NCBI GenBank assembly: GCA_031268125.1
Contig: JAIRXT010000230.1
Location: forward strand, 1-7,412
Length of the DNA: 7,412 nt
From: Treponema sp.
GTDB lineage: Bacteria > Spirochaetota > Spirochaetia > Treponematales > Breznakiellaceae
Reading direction: 5' to 3'
Of the stretch, positions 1 to 6,044 are shown piece after piece; the stretch's first letter is position 1; the number at the start of each line of letters is the position of its first letter. Under the pieces are notes generated by a model. The model worked only from the letters and a program-made list of their open reading frames with translations, was not told the origin of the DNA and searched no databases. Position numbers and translations under genes: made by a program.

Positions 1-5
1 TTTTT

Positions 6-12
6 AGAGGAG
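6..12 (+). promoter_or_regulatory. Ribosome binding site of dapL
   Basis: AGAGGAG lies 5 bases before the ATG at 18. It is a near-consensus Shine-Dalgarno site and confirms that start. Only 17 bases precede the gene here, so no promoter can be assessed. Confidence 0.85.
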
Positions 13-17
13 TAATC

Positions 18-1232
18 ATGGTAACACGGAATCCCTGTATCGCCCGGATCAAGGCGGGCTACCTGTTCCCGGAGATCGCCAAACGGCGGCGGGAATACGC
101 GGCCGCCCACCCGGAAACGGCGCGGCCTGAGGCGCGGATTATCAGCCTGGGGGTGGGAAACACCACGGAGCCCCTGCTGCCCCACATCAACGCGGGGCTG
201 GTGGAGGGGGCCCGGCGGCTTGGCACGGCAGAAGGCTATTCCGGCTATCAGGACGAGGGATTGCCCGCACTGCGGGAAAAGATCTCCCGGGTGTTTTACC
301 GGGGGGGCTTTGGCATTGACGAAATTTTTATCTCCGACGGGGCCAAATGCGACATCGGGCGGCTCCAACTGCTCTTCGGTTCCGGCACGGCGGCGGCGGT
401 GCAGGACCCCTCCTACCCGGTCTACGTGGACGGTTCGGTACTTATCGGGGCGGCGGGGGGCTGGGAAGGTTCCGGCTACGGGGGCATCGTCTACCTGCCC
501 TGTACGGCAGAAAACGGCTACTTCCCCGATCTTTCCGCCCTGCCGGCCGACAGCCTTTTTTACTTTTGCTCCCCCAATAACCCGACGGGGGCGGCGGCCG
601 GCCGGGACCAACTGGGGGCCCTGGTAAAGGCGGCCCGGGAAAAGGGAGTCCTGATTGTGTACGATGCGGCCTATGCGGAGTACATCCGGGACCCGGCCCT
701 GCCCAAATCCATTTACGAGATCGAAGGGGCCCGGGAATGCGCCGTTGAGGTGAACTCCTTCTCCAAACCCGCCGGCTTTACCGGGGTCCGGCTGGGCTGG
801 ACCGTGGTTCCCCGGGAACTGCGCTACGGGGGCGGGGAAAGCGTAAACGCCGACTGGGCGCGGGTTACGGGGACCATCTTCAACGGCGCATCCAACATCG
901 CCCAGGCGGGGGCCCTGGCGGCCCTGGACGACGAGGGCATCAAAGAGATGCGGACCCTCTGCGACTTCTACCTGGGAAACGCCGCCCTGATCCGGAAAGC
1001 CCTGGAAAATCTGGGGATTTCCTGCGTAGGGGGCGACAACTCCCCCTACATCTGGGCCGGATTCCCCGGCCGGGACAGTTGGGACGTATTCAACGAGATC
1101 CTGGAAAAGTGCCAGGTAATAACCACACCGGGAGCAGGTTTTGGACCGGCGGGGCAAAGTTTTATCCGTTTTTCCGCGTTCGGCCGCCGCTCCGATGTGG
1201 GGGAAGCAGCCGGGCGGCTTTCCCGCCTGTGA
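18..1232 (+). CDS. dapL: LL-diaminopimelate aminotransferase (DapL)
   Basis: PLP-dependent fold-type I aminotransferase, 404 aa, close to the usual DapL length of about 410. It converts tetrahydrodipicolinate and glutamate directly to LL-diaminopimelate in the cytoplasm, replacing the succinylase or acetylase steps of lysine and peptidoglycan precursor synthesis. Family-typical blocks are visible: KAGYLFPEI near residue 13, SLGVGNTTEPL near 43, DGAKCDIGRLQLLFG near 108, SPNNPTG at 185-191 (N188 contacts PLP in the family), YDAAYAEY with D216 and Y219, and SFSKPAGFTGVRLGW with the Schiff-base lysine K250. The C-terminal FIRFSAFG supplies the carboxylate-binding arginine. The ATG follows AGAGGAG at 6-12 with 5-base spacing. 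The serine protease gene follows 11 bases after the stop, so the two are probably co-transcribed. The promoter lies outside the window. The GVGNTTEPL and GRLQLLFG blocks make DapL much more likely than a generic aspartate aminotransferase. Confidence 0.96.
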   Translation: MVTRNPCIARIKAGYLFPEIAKRRREYAAAHPETARPEARIISLGVGNTTEPLLPHINAGLVEGARRLGTAEGYSGYQDEGLPALREKISRVFYRGGFGIDEIFISDGAKCDIGRLQLLFGSGTAAAVQDPSYPVYVDGSVLIGAAGGWEGSGYGGIVYLPCTAENGYFPDLSALPADSLFYFCSPNNPTGAAAGRDQLGALVKAAREKGVLIVYDAAYAEYIRDPALPKSIYEIEGARECAVEVNSFSKPAGFTGVRLGWTVVPRELRYGGGESVNADWARVTGTIFNGASNIAQAGALAALDDEGIKEMRTLCDFYLGNAALIRKALENLGISCVGGDNSPYIWAGFPGRDSWDVFNEILEKCQVITTPGAGFGPAGQSFIRFSAFGRRSDVGEAAGRLSRL

Positions 1233-1238
1233 AAGGAG
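1232..1238 (+). promoter_or_regulatory. Ribosome binding site setting the protease start
   Basis: AAAGGAG begins on the last base of the dapL stop codon and lies 5 bases before the ATG at 1244. It fixes the protease start at 1244. The reading frame is open further upstream, but those 55 codons lie inside dapL, and the residues encoded from 1244 form a clear signal peptide. Confidence 0.88.
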
Positions 1239-1243
1239 TCTGT

Positions 1244-2911
1244 ATGCTTCGCCGGCTGCCGGGTTTTGCTCTTCTTTTCTGTATCTTTCCCGTCTTTGCC
1301 CAGGCGCCGGACCCCCAGGCGCTGTGGGACTATGTAGGATTCATCGGCCAGGGTTTTCGTCCCGAGAAGGCTGCCCGGATGCGGAACATCGCCAGGGAAC
1401 TGGAACGGCGGGGGCAGCGGGAAGCCGTTCAGAGCATCGAAACCTACCTGCGGGGAAACGGCGGCACGGGCTGGGTCTACGTAGCCAAAGACGGCGCCAA
1501 TTATATTATCACCAACCACCGGATTATCAGCCAGGCCGACGATCTTTCAATAACGTTTGAAAAACCGGACGGCAGGAAGACCGTCTATACCGGGCTTTCC
1601 ATTGTGGCGGCGGATGAAAAAATGGACATTGCCCTGCTGGCCTTTGAAAACGGGGGACGGCCCTTTAGAACGGGACTTTCCCTGCTGGACCGGCCGCCGT
1701 GGGAGCAGGAAAGCGTCTACGCCGCAGGATTCCCCGGTAATCCCGCGGCCCGGCAGATTGACCGGGGAGCGGTTTCCGATCTTTACGTCCGTGTTCCCGG
1801 CAACGATGAATTTATGCAGATGGCCGGCCCTTATATCCGGCATACCGCCCCGGTAGACCCGGGAAATTCGGGGGGGCCCCTGCTGGCAATGGACTCAAAA
1901 GCGCCGGGCGGCTATGTTGTCGCGGGGATAAACACCCTGAGCGCCCGGGACCCGGAGGCCAACTACGCCATACCCATCGACCGGGTGGAAGATTTTTTGC
2001 AGGAAGTTCTGGAATACAGGGATAACCTTCTTACCCTGGAGGAGCGCCTGCTTGCCTTTACCCAGGGGACCTCCCGGTTATCGTACCAGCACATCGTAAA
2101 GTACCTTTCCAACAGTTTTACCGCGGAAAACGCCGAATCCGCCGTCTTGCTGACGCTTGAAAACGCCCCCGGACCCGTTATCGAGAACATCATGCGGACC
2201 TTTGTCTATTCGCCGCTGGAGGGGATACGTTTGGCGGCGGCATGGGCTGTGGAGAATTTTTTACAAAAAAGACGCACGCTTGATGTGGAAACAATACAGA
2301 TGATCGATCAGGAGCATTACCAGGTGGGTTTCAGGGAGTCCGGCATACCGGACGAATGGGTAAAAGAGTACGGCATCTGGCGAATCCGGCGTTTCGGCGG
2401 GTTAACCGTGGGAGCGGAACCGGCGGACAATGAAAGCCCGCCGGCAGAGGAATCCCGGCTGCGGACCGCGTATCTGTTTTCCCTCTCGGCGGGTTACGGC
2501 TATATACCCGATACAGGTCATGCCCTGACGGCGGATTTCAACCTACATCTGCGGTATATCGGCCTTGGCACACGAATCTACTACGGGGGAATCTCCTTCC
2601 TGCGGGGAGAAGGCGCCCTGGGGCTTTACCTTCCTATCCGCGTTAAAGAGCGGTTCGGCATCACTCCCTTTTTGGGGGCCGGGGTGGGCTTTGTCTGGAA
2701 AGACAAAAACGAACCGGACACCGGCATTACCAGCCTAAACAGCGCAACAAAGACCTTCGGTATGTGCATATCCGGCCAGGGGGGGCTCAGGATGACCAGC
2801 TCCCTGACGCCGGGATTTTTTCTACAGGGTATGTACCAGTATAACTACGAACTACAAGCCGGGACGAACATGCCCCACGCCTTTACCGTCAGCATCGGCT
2901 ACGGGCTGTAG
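1244..2911 (+). CDS. Secreted trypsin-like serine protease with predicted C-terminal outer-membrane beta-barrel
   Basis: 555 aa. Residues 1-21 form a signal peptide (RR, then a hydrophobic core, ending VFAQA; cleavage likely after A21). Residues 22-70 look helical. Residues about 71-255 are a chymotrypsin/HtrA-type (S1 clan) protease with the full triad: H92 in TNHR, D128 in KMDIALL, S209 in DPGNSGGPL. The following YAIPID block is also HtrA-like, but no PDZ domain is seen. Residues about 256-380 are mostly helical and may be repeat-like (AENAESAVLLTLEN, then EGIRLAAAWAVENF). Residues 392-405 are a Pro/Glu-rich linker. Residues about 408-555 show around eight alternating amphipathic beta strands, the last ending FTVSIGYGL with hydrophobic residues at every second position, as in outer-membrane barrels. 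I infer a periplasmic or surface protease anchored in the outer membrane. The substrate is unknown. It is probably co-transcribed with dapL, but the products have no obvious functional link. Confidence 0.88.
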   Translation: MLRRLPGFALLFCIFPVFAQAPDPQALWDYVGFIGQGFRPEKAARMRNIARELERRGQREAVQSIETYLRGNGGTGWVYVAKDGANYIITNHRIISQADDLSITFEKPDGRKTVYTGLSIVAADEKMDIALLAFENGGRPFRTGLSLLDRPPWEQESVYAAGFPGNPAARQIDRGAVSDLYVRVPGNDEFMQMAGPYIRHTAPVDPGNSGGPLLAMDSKAPGGYVVAGINTLSARDPEANYAIPIDRVEDFLQEVLEYRDNLLTLEERLLAFTQGTSRLSYQHIVKYLSNSFTAENAESAVLLTLENAPGPVIENIMRTFVYSPLEGIRLAAAWAVENFLQKRRTLDVETIQMIDQEHYQVGFRESGIPDEWVKEYGIWRIRRFGGLTVGAEPADNESPPAEESRLRTAYLFSLSAGYGYIPDTGHALTADFNLHLRYIGLGTRIYYGGISFLRGEGALGLYLPIRVKERFGITPFLGAGVGFVWKDKNEPDTGITSLNSATKTFGMCISGQGGLRMTSSLTPGFFLQGMYQYNYELQAGTNMPHAFTVSIGYGL

Positions 2912-2913
2912 CC
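2897..2913. repeat. Small stem-loop across the convergent stop codons
   Basis: GGCTAC (2897-2902) and GTAGCC (2908-2913) form a perfect 6-bp stem with a 5-base loop, covering the protease stop codon. Only 3 bases separate the two converging stop codons. No T-run follows on either strand, so this is at best a weak candidate for a shared terminator. Confidence 0.3.
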
Positions 2914-2914
2914 C

Positions 2915-3475
2915 CTACTGGACCACATATTCGGCGCCCCTTTCATCCAATACCTCCAGGGACGAAAGGGCCAGGTACAGGTAGGGGTAGCCGTCTTCTT
3001 CGTAGAAACCCAGATTTCCCGTCGCTTCCACCCAGTCGTCCTCGTTGGGATAGGATTTTTCCGGCAGGCTGTCCCAGGCCACTTCGAACCCGGCGTTGCT
3101 GTCGGTTCCGCAGCAGCCGGGACCGTAGCGGAGAACAAAGCAATATTCGGCGTCGTTTCCCGCGTATTGATCCCGCTTAAAAAGCCCCTGGAGTTTTATG
3201 GTCTTCCCCAGGTAATCTTCGGCGTTCTGGTAAATATCGTTGGTCTGGGCAATAAACATCTTTTCCCTTATTTCAATAAGCTGGCTGTCCAGGCTGCGAT
3301 CCACCGGGTCCAGCCGGTGCAGGGCCGGAGCCGGGGCGGGCACAGCGGCAGGTCCCAGATCCACCGACTGGGTCCCGGCCTGATTTTTCTTGACAACCAG
3401 CATGCGGGAATTACCGCAGCCCAAAAACAGGACCGCCAAGAGGAGGGCGGCGGCGGAACGGGACAGGGCTTTCAT
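2915..3475 (-). CDS. Alternative internal product: lipoprotein with DUF1980-like Cys-Cys domain
   Basis: 186 aa if translation starts at the ATG at 3475, in the same frame as the permease. The start is preceded by AAAGGAG with 9-base spacing. Residues 1-20 form a lipoprotein signal: K2 and R6, a hydrophobic core AAALLLAVLF, then FLGC with C20 as the lipidated cysteine. A Pro/Ala-rich linker spans about 41-52. Residues about 80-186 resemble the C-terminal half of the DUF1980/TIGR03943 family as I remember it: a YLGKTIKLQG start, Cys-Cys at 121-122 in GPGCCGTD, an EVAWD block, DDWVEATG near 146-153, a Pro-Tyr-Leu strand, and a terminal EYVV. The fold is probably a small beta-barrel of OB type, which is an inference. 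The position behind a metal permease, together with the vicinal cysteines, suggests periplasmic metal binding or sensing, but no function is established. The region is certainly coding. Use of this start as a separate gene is the uncertain part. Confidence 0.6.
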   Translation of the reverse strand: MKALSRSAAALLLAVLFLGCGNSRMLVVKKNQAGTQSVDLGPAAVPAPAPALHRLDPVDRSLDSQLIEIREKMFIAQTNDIYQNAEDYLGKTIKLQGLFKRDQYAGNDAEYCFVLRYGPGCCGTDSNAGFEVAWDSLPEKSYPNEDDWVEATGNLGFYEEDGYPYLYLALSSLEVLDERGAEYVVQ

Positions 3476-4309
3476 GGGCCTTTTCTCCTTTATGAATACG
3501 GTAAACACATCGATCAGCCAAAAAAGCAGAAACATGAAAATATTTATCATTACCACGCTTGCCCCCGTGGGGGTGGCGGAAACGTAGGAAATAACCACGC
3601 CGGCAAAAAAACAGCCGACAGAGACGCAGGCGGAACAGATCGTAACGCTTCTGAATTTTTTGAACAGCCTCATGGAGGTAAGGGCGGGGAAAACGATAAG
3701 GCTTGAAATAAGCATGGCCCCCATCATCCTCATGCCCAGCACAATGGTAATGGCCGTTAAAAAAGCGATAAGCATGTTGTAAAGCCCCGTTTTTACCCCC
3801 GCCGCCTTTGCAAAAGTTTCGTCAAAGGTTATGGCAAAGAGCTTGTTGTAAAACAGGCCGAACAAAACAAGCACCGTTACCGACAGGCCGATGCTTAAAT
3901 ACACGTCGTTTTTTTTCATGGCCAGGATGCTGCCGAACAGATAATTACACACATCGGTATTCATTCCGGTGGTCATCGAGATTAAGACCACCCCCACCGC
4001 CAGGGACCCGGTGGAGATAAGGGCGATGGCCGCATCCCCCTTGATTTTGCTGTTTTCGCTCAGGCGGAGCAGCAAAAAGGCCGCGGCTATGACGATGGGG
4101 ATGGAAACCGCCAGGGGGGCCACATTCAGCGCGGTAGCCAGGGCAAGGGTCCCAAACCCCACATGGGAAAGGCCGTCGCCGATCATCGAATAGCGTTTTA
4201 ATACCAGGCTGACCCCCAGAAGGGCGGCGCAGAGGGAAACCATAACGCCGACGGTAAAGGCCCGGACAAGAAAGGGGTAAGAAAACATCTCAGACAGAAC
4301 GGTGAACAT
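2915..4309 (-). CDS. Zinc/manganese-type ABC permease fused in frame to a Cys-Cys-domain lipoprotein
   Basis: 464 aa. Residues 1 to about 275 are an ABC-3 (ZnuB/TroC/MntB-type) permease with many hydrophobic segments and family blocks: FSYPFLVRAF near the start, LGVSLVLKRYSMIGDGLSHVGFG at 31-53, GMRMMGAMLISSLIVFPAL at 192-210, and SATPTGASVV at 244-253. It would import Zn2+ or Mn2+ across the inner membrane with the ATPase encoded just upstream. Family members normally end near residue 270-290. Here the frame runs on through FIKEKRP into M279, where a full lipoprotein begins (signal peptide, lipobox, linker, Cys-Cys domain). The start at 4309 is chosen because GGGGAGGG lies 6 bases upstream and the resulting N-terminus fits the family. 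The open frame extends to a TTG at 4357, but with weaker signals. It overlaps the ATPase gene by 20 bases. Whether the product is one fused protein, two proteins, or both cannot be decided from sequence. Confidence 0.88.
   Translation of the reverse strand: MFTVLSEMFSYPFLVRAFTVGVMVSLCAALLGVSLVLKRYSMIGDGLSHVGFGTLALATALNVAPLAVSIPIVIAAAFLLLRLSENSKIKGDAAIALISTGSLAVGVVLISMTTGMNTDVCNYLFGSILAMKKNDVYLSIGLSVTVLVLFGLFYNKLFAITFDETFAKAAGVKTGLYNMLIAFLTAITIVLGMRMMGAMLISSLIVFPALTSMRLFKKFRSVTICSACVSVGCFFAGVVISYVSATPTGASVVMINIFMFLLFWLIDVFTVFIKEKRPMKALSRSAAALLLAVLFLGCGNSRMLVVKKNQAGTQSVDLGPAAVPAPAPALHRLDPVDRSLDSQLIEIREKMFIAQTNDIYQNAEDYLGKTIKLQGLFKRDQYAGNDAEYCFVLRYGPGCCGTDSNAGFEVAWDSLPEKSYPNEDDWVEATGNLGFYEEDGYPYLYLALSSLEVLDERGAEYVVQ
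3485..3491 (-). promoter_or_regulatory. Internal Shine-Dalgarno site at the permease/lipoprotein junction
   Basis: On the minus strand AAAGGAG lies 9 bases before the ATG at 3475. The same bases encode part of the permease tail (Ile-Lys-Glu-Lys). A strong site exactly before a complete lipoprotein signal peptide argues that ribosomes can start here, giving a free lipoprotein alongside any fused product. Confidence 0.7.
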
Positions 4310-5021
4310 AAAATTCCCTCCCCGCATCAGATTTGATATATTCATCGGCAGTTCCAAAAAAGCACTGCGTATTTACGTTTTCATCGGCAGACTTTTTCAG
4401 GTGAAGCACCGTATGGGCAAATTTCGCCGCCGACACAATGTCATGGGAAACCATCACGATGGTAACGCCCATCTCCCGGTTCAGTTGTTCCAAAAGCCCG
4501 TAAACATCGGCGGTAATCAGCGGATCAAGCCCCGCGGCGGGCTCGTCCAGGACAAGCAGTTTGCGGGAAGCGCAGAGGGCGCGGGCCAGGAGTACCCGCC
4601 GCTGCTGGCCGCCGGAAAGTTCCCTAAAGCAGCGTTCCCGCAGATCCCAAACCCCCAGACGGCGCATGTTTTCTTCCGCGGCGGTCTTTTCCGGCCGGGA
4701 ATAAAAGGGGCGCAGCCCCATGCGGCCCAGGCCGCCGGACAGCACGATTTCGTACACACCGGCGGGAAAATCCTTTTTTGCCGCCATTTGCTGGGAAAGG
4801 TAACCGGTTTGACCGGGGCCGGCGCCGGCACCAAGCTTTATGCCGCCCGACATGGGGGTAATAAGGCCCAAAATTCCCTTGATCAGGGTACTTTTGCCCG
4901 ATCCGTTCTCCCCGGCAATACAAAGATAGCCCCCCTGGGGAACCGTAAAAGTAAGGGAACGGATTACCGCGTAACCGTTATAACCCAAGGCTGCATCAAG
5001 GACGGCAATGACCGGTTCCAT
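4290..5021 (-). CDS. ABC transporter ATPase of the zinc/manganese importer family
   Basis: 243 aa, the usual length for ZnuC/TroB/MntA-type ATPases. All nucleotide-binding motifs are intact: Walker A GENGSGKST at 37-45, Q-loop YLSQQ around 74-78, signature LSGGQQ at 135-140, Walker B KLLVLDE at 154-160 followed by the D-loop, and the switch histidine H193 in VSHD. It hydrolyses ATP on the cytoplasmic face to power the permease encoded next. The overlap and permease type imply Zn2+ or Mn2+ uptake, though metal choice cannot be read from the ATPase. The start at 5021 gives the family-like N-terminus MEPVIAVLDAALGY. It is only 7 bases after the preceding lipoprotein stop, and the AGGCGG upstream is too close (3 bases) to be a good ribosome site, so translation probably depends on coupling. 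The frame extends to 5186, but that stretch lies inside the preceding gene and is not family-like. Confidence 0.92.
   Translation of the reverse strand: MEPVIAVLDAALGYNGYAVIRSLTFTVPQGGYLCIAGENGSGKSTLIKGILGLITPMSGGIKLGAGAGPGQTGYLSQQMAAKKDFPAGVYEIVLSGGLGRMGLRPFYSRPEKTAAEENMRRLGVWDLRERCFRELSGGQQRRVLLARALCASRKLLVLDEPAAGLDPLITADVYGLLEQLNREMGVTIVMVSHDIVSAAKFAHTVLHLKKSADENVNTQCFFGTADEYIKSDAGREFYVHRSV
4316..4323 (-). promoter_or_regulatory. Ribosome binding site setting the permease start
   Basis: On the minus strand GGGGAGGG lies 6 bases before the ATG at 4309. It favours that start over the upstream in-frame candidates at 4327, 4345 and 4357. The site sits inside the 3' end of the ATPase gene, consistent with translational coupling. 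Confidence 0.75.
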
Positions 5022-5028
5022 AGGCCGC

Positions 5029-5748
5029 CTAGTATACATCGGAACCGGCGGCAGAAGGAGCCGGAGGACGGAGAAGGGACAGGAGGTAGTCCTGATTAAA
5101 AAGCCGGACCAGTTCATCAGCCTGGGCACGGGTAAAATGGACGTACAAGTACAGGGACTGGCCGGGCTCGGAGGCGGCCAGGACATTCACCGCCTGCTCC
5201 TGAAACACCGTAAAATAGGGAGCTTCCCTGCCGGATCCGTCCCGCTTAAAGGCATAGCCAAGATCGTAGTGGGGACGGCCCTGGGAACCGAGGGCAAGAC
5301 CAAAGCTCTTAATCTGGGGGGCAAAACCCCACTGGATCAGGCCCTGCAAGGTCCCGTAAGCCCGCTGGGTACGGTTTGCCCTGTCGATAAGGCTGCGGGA
5401 CTCGTAGCCGGCCTTGTACTTTTCCAGGGCCTCCCGGAAGGCCGCACGGTTTGAGGAACTCCAGTACTGCCGGAAGGTCATCCCCTGGTGCCTGAATTCC
5501 AGGTACACGTTGTTATCCCGGGGGCAAAAGTACAGGTTGACATCCCGCTTGTCCACCGCTGAAGAAAGGGGGCGGGAAAACTCCGCGTCAATAATCCCCG
5601 CCGAAACGGGGTCCATGTCCGCAATCCACTCATCCTCCGCAGGGGTCCCCGAGGGGCCGCCGGCGCAGGAGCATACCAGCATACATACCAGGAACCCGGA
5701 CAGAAGGGAAACCCGGTTAAGGCCCGGAATAAACGTGTTAAATTTCAT
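5029..5748 (-). CDS. Putative lipoprotein of unknown function, first gene of the metal-transport unit
   Basis: 239 aa, not recognised. Residues 1-28 look like a lipoprotein signal: K2 and R12, hydrophobic VSLLSGFLVCMLV, then CSC with C28 the likely lipidated cysteine (S at -1, relaxed lipobox). The mature part is mixed alpha/beta. It includes a strand-rich section (VNLYFCPRDNNVYLEFRHQG, about 70-89), a helical section AAFREALEKYKAGYESRSLIDRANR, and a strand LYLYVHFTRAQADELVRLF near the end. It lacks the His-rich loop and the bilobed length (about 300 aa) of a ZnuA-type binding protein, so it is unlikely to be the missing substrate-binding component. The ATPase start is 7 bases after its stop, so the genes are probably co-transcribed. 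No Shine-Dalgarno site is seen before the ATG, and an in-frame stop further upstream leaves 5748 as the first ATG. Confidence 0.82.
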   Translation of the reverse strand: MKFNTFIPGLNRVSLLSGFLVCMLVCSCAGGPSGTPAEDEWIADMDPVSAGIIDAEFSRPLSSAVDKRDVNLYFCPRDNNVYLEFRHQGMTFRQYWSSSNRAAFREALEKYKAGYESRSLIDRANRTQRAYGTLQGLIQWGFAPQIKSFGLALGSQGRPHYDLGYAFKRDGSGREAPYFTVFQEQAVNVLAASEPGQSLYLYVHFTRAQADELVRLFNQDYLLSLLRPPAPSAAGSDVY

Positions 5749-5750
5749 GT

Positions 5751-5779
5751 ATTCTGTTATATACGATGTGTATGGTCAA
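5751..5779 (-). promoter_or_regulatory. Weak promoter candidate for the metal-transport unit
   Basis: On the minus strand TTGACC (5779-5774) resembles a -35 box, with CAGAAT (5756-5751) 17 bases further on as a poor -10 box. A better -10 match, TATAAC (5761-5756), lies only 12 bases from the -35. Either would start transcription at or just inside the ATG at 5748. A short dyad, ATAC-N5-GTAT (5761-5773), sits within it and could be a small operator. All of this is weak. Confidence 0.25.
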
Positions 5780-5931
5780 GTTAAGAGGCAGGGAGGACAG
5801 CAATTTTCGATGGAAAAGGCGCCGGGGGGCCTGGCTAAACGTGGCCCGTAGTGTTTCCCGGCGGAACGTTGCGGGTCAAGTTTAGGGCCGGGTACGGGCA
5901 GAAAAATGCGGGGGTGGCGGAGAAGACCGCA

Positions 5932-5956
5932 GGGGCAAACCCGCAGGGTTTGCCCC
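5932..5956. repeat. Perfect 11-bp inverted repeat
   Basis: GGGGCAAACCC (5932-5942) pairs perfectly with GGGTTTGCCCC (5946-5956) around a 3-base loop, GCA. The stem is very GC-rich and stable on either strand. No T-run follows on either side, so it is not a standard intrinsic terminator. The 8-base word CCGCAGGG occurs twice across it, 14 bases apart (5927 and 5941). It could be a transcript-end stabiliser or a copy of a dispersed repeat. Confidence 0.75.
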
Positions 5957-5971
5957 GAGGACTTCGGAGCC

Positions 5972-6044
5972 AGGGGGAGCCGCGTAAAACAAGGCTTTTT
6001 ACAGCGAGGCCTGCCCTGGATACGGGTTTGACGGTGCTCCCCCT
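5972..6044. repeat. Nested inverted repeats downstream of accA
   Basis: AGGGGGAGC (5972-5980) pairs with GCTCCCCCT (6036-6044) across 55 bases. Inside it, CGC-GTAAAA (5981-5989) pairs with TTTTAC-A-GCG (5997-6006) with one bulged A. On the minus strand the structure begins 27 bases after the accA stop codon, a plausible place for transcription to end, but there is no clean U-tract. Confidence 0.4.

Noticed and set aside
1079..1243. Upstream extension of the protease reading frame by 55 codons
   Set aside because: It lies inside dapL. AAAGGAG before 1244 and the clear signal peptide starting there set the true start.
4310..4357. Longer permease N-terminus from TTG 4357 or ATG 4345
   Set aside because: GGGGAGGG lies directly before ATG 4309, and the shorter N-terminus matches the family.
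4302..5099. 265-codon plus-strand open frame opposite the ATPase
   Set aside because: The minus strand has every ABC ATPase motif intact. The plus-strand translation shows no recognisable domain.
5022..5186. Upstream extension of the ATPase reading frame
   Set aside because: It overlaps the preceding lipoprotein gene, is Pro/Cys-rich and unlike ABC ATPases. The family N-terminus begins at 5021.
5029..5748. ZnuA/TroA-type metal-binding protein
   Set aside because: At 239 aa it is too short, with no His-rich loop and no recognisable cluster-A1 substrate-binding motifs.
5932..5956. Intrinsic terminator for accA
   Set aside because: The stem is excellent but no T-run follows on either strand, so I list it as an inverted repeat instead.
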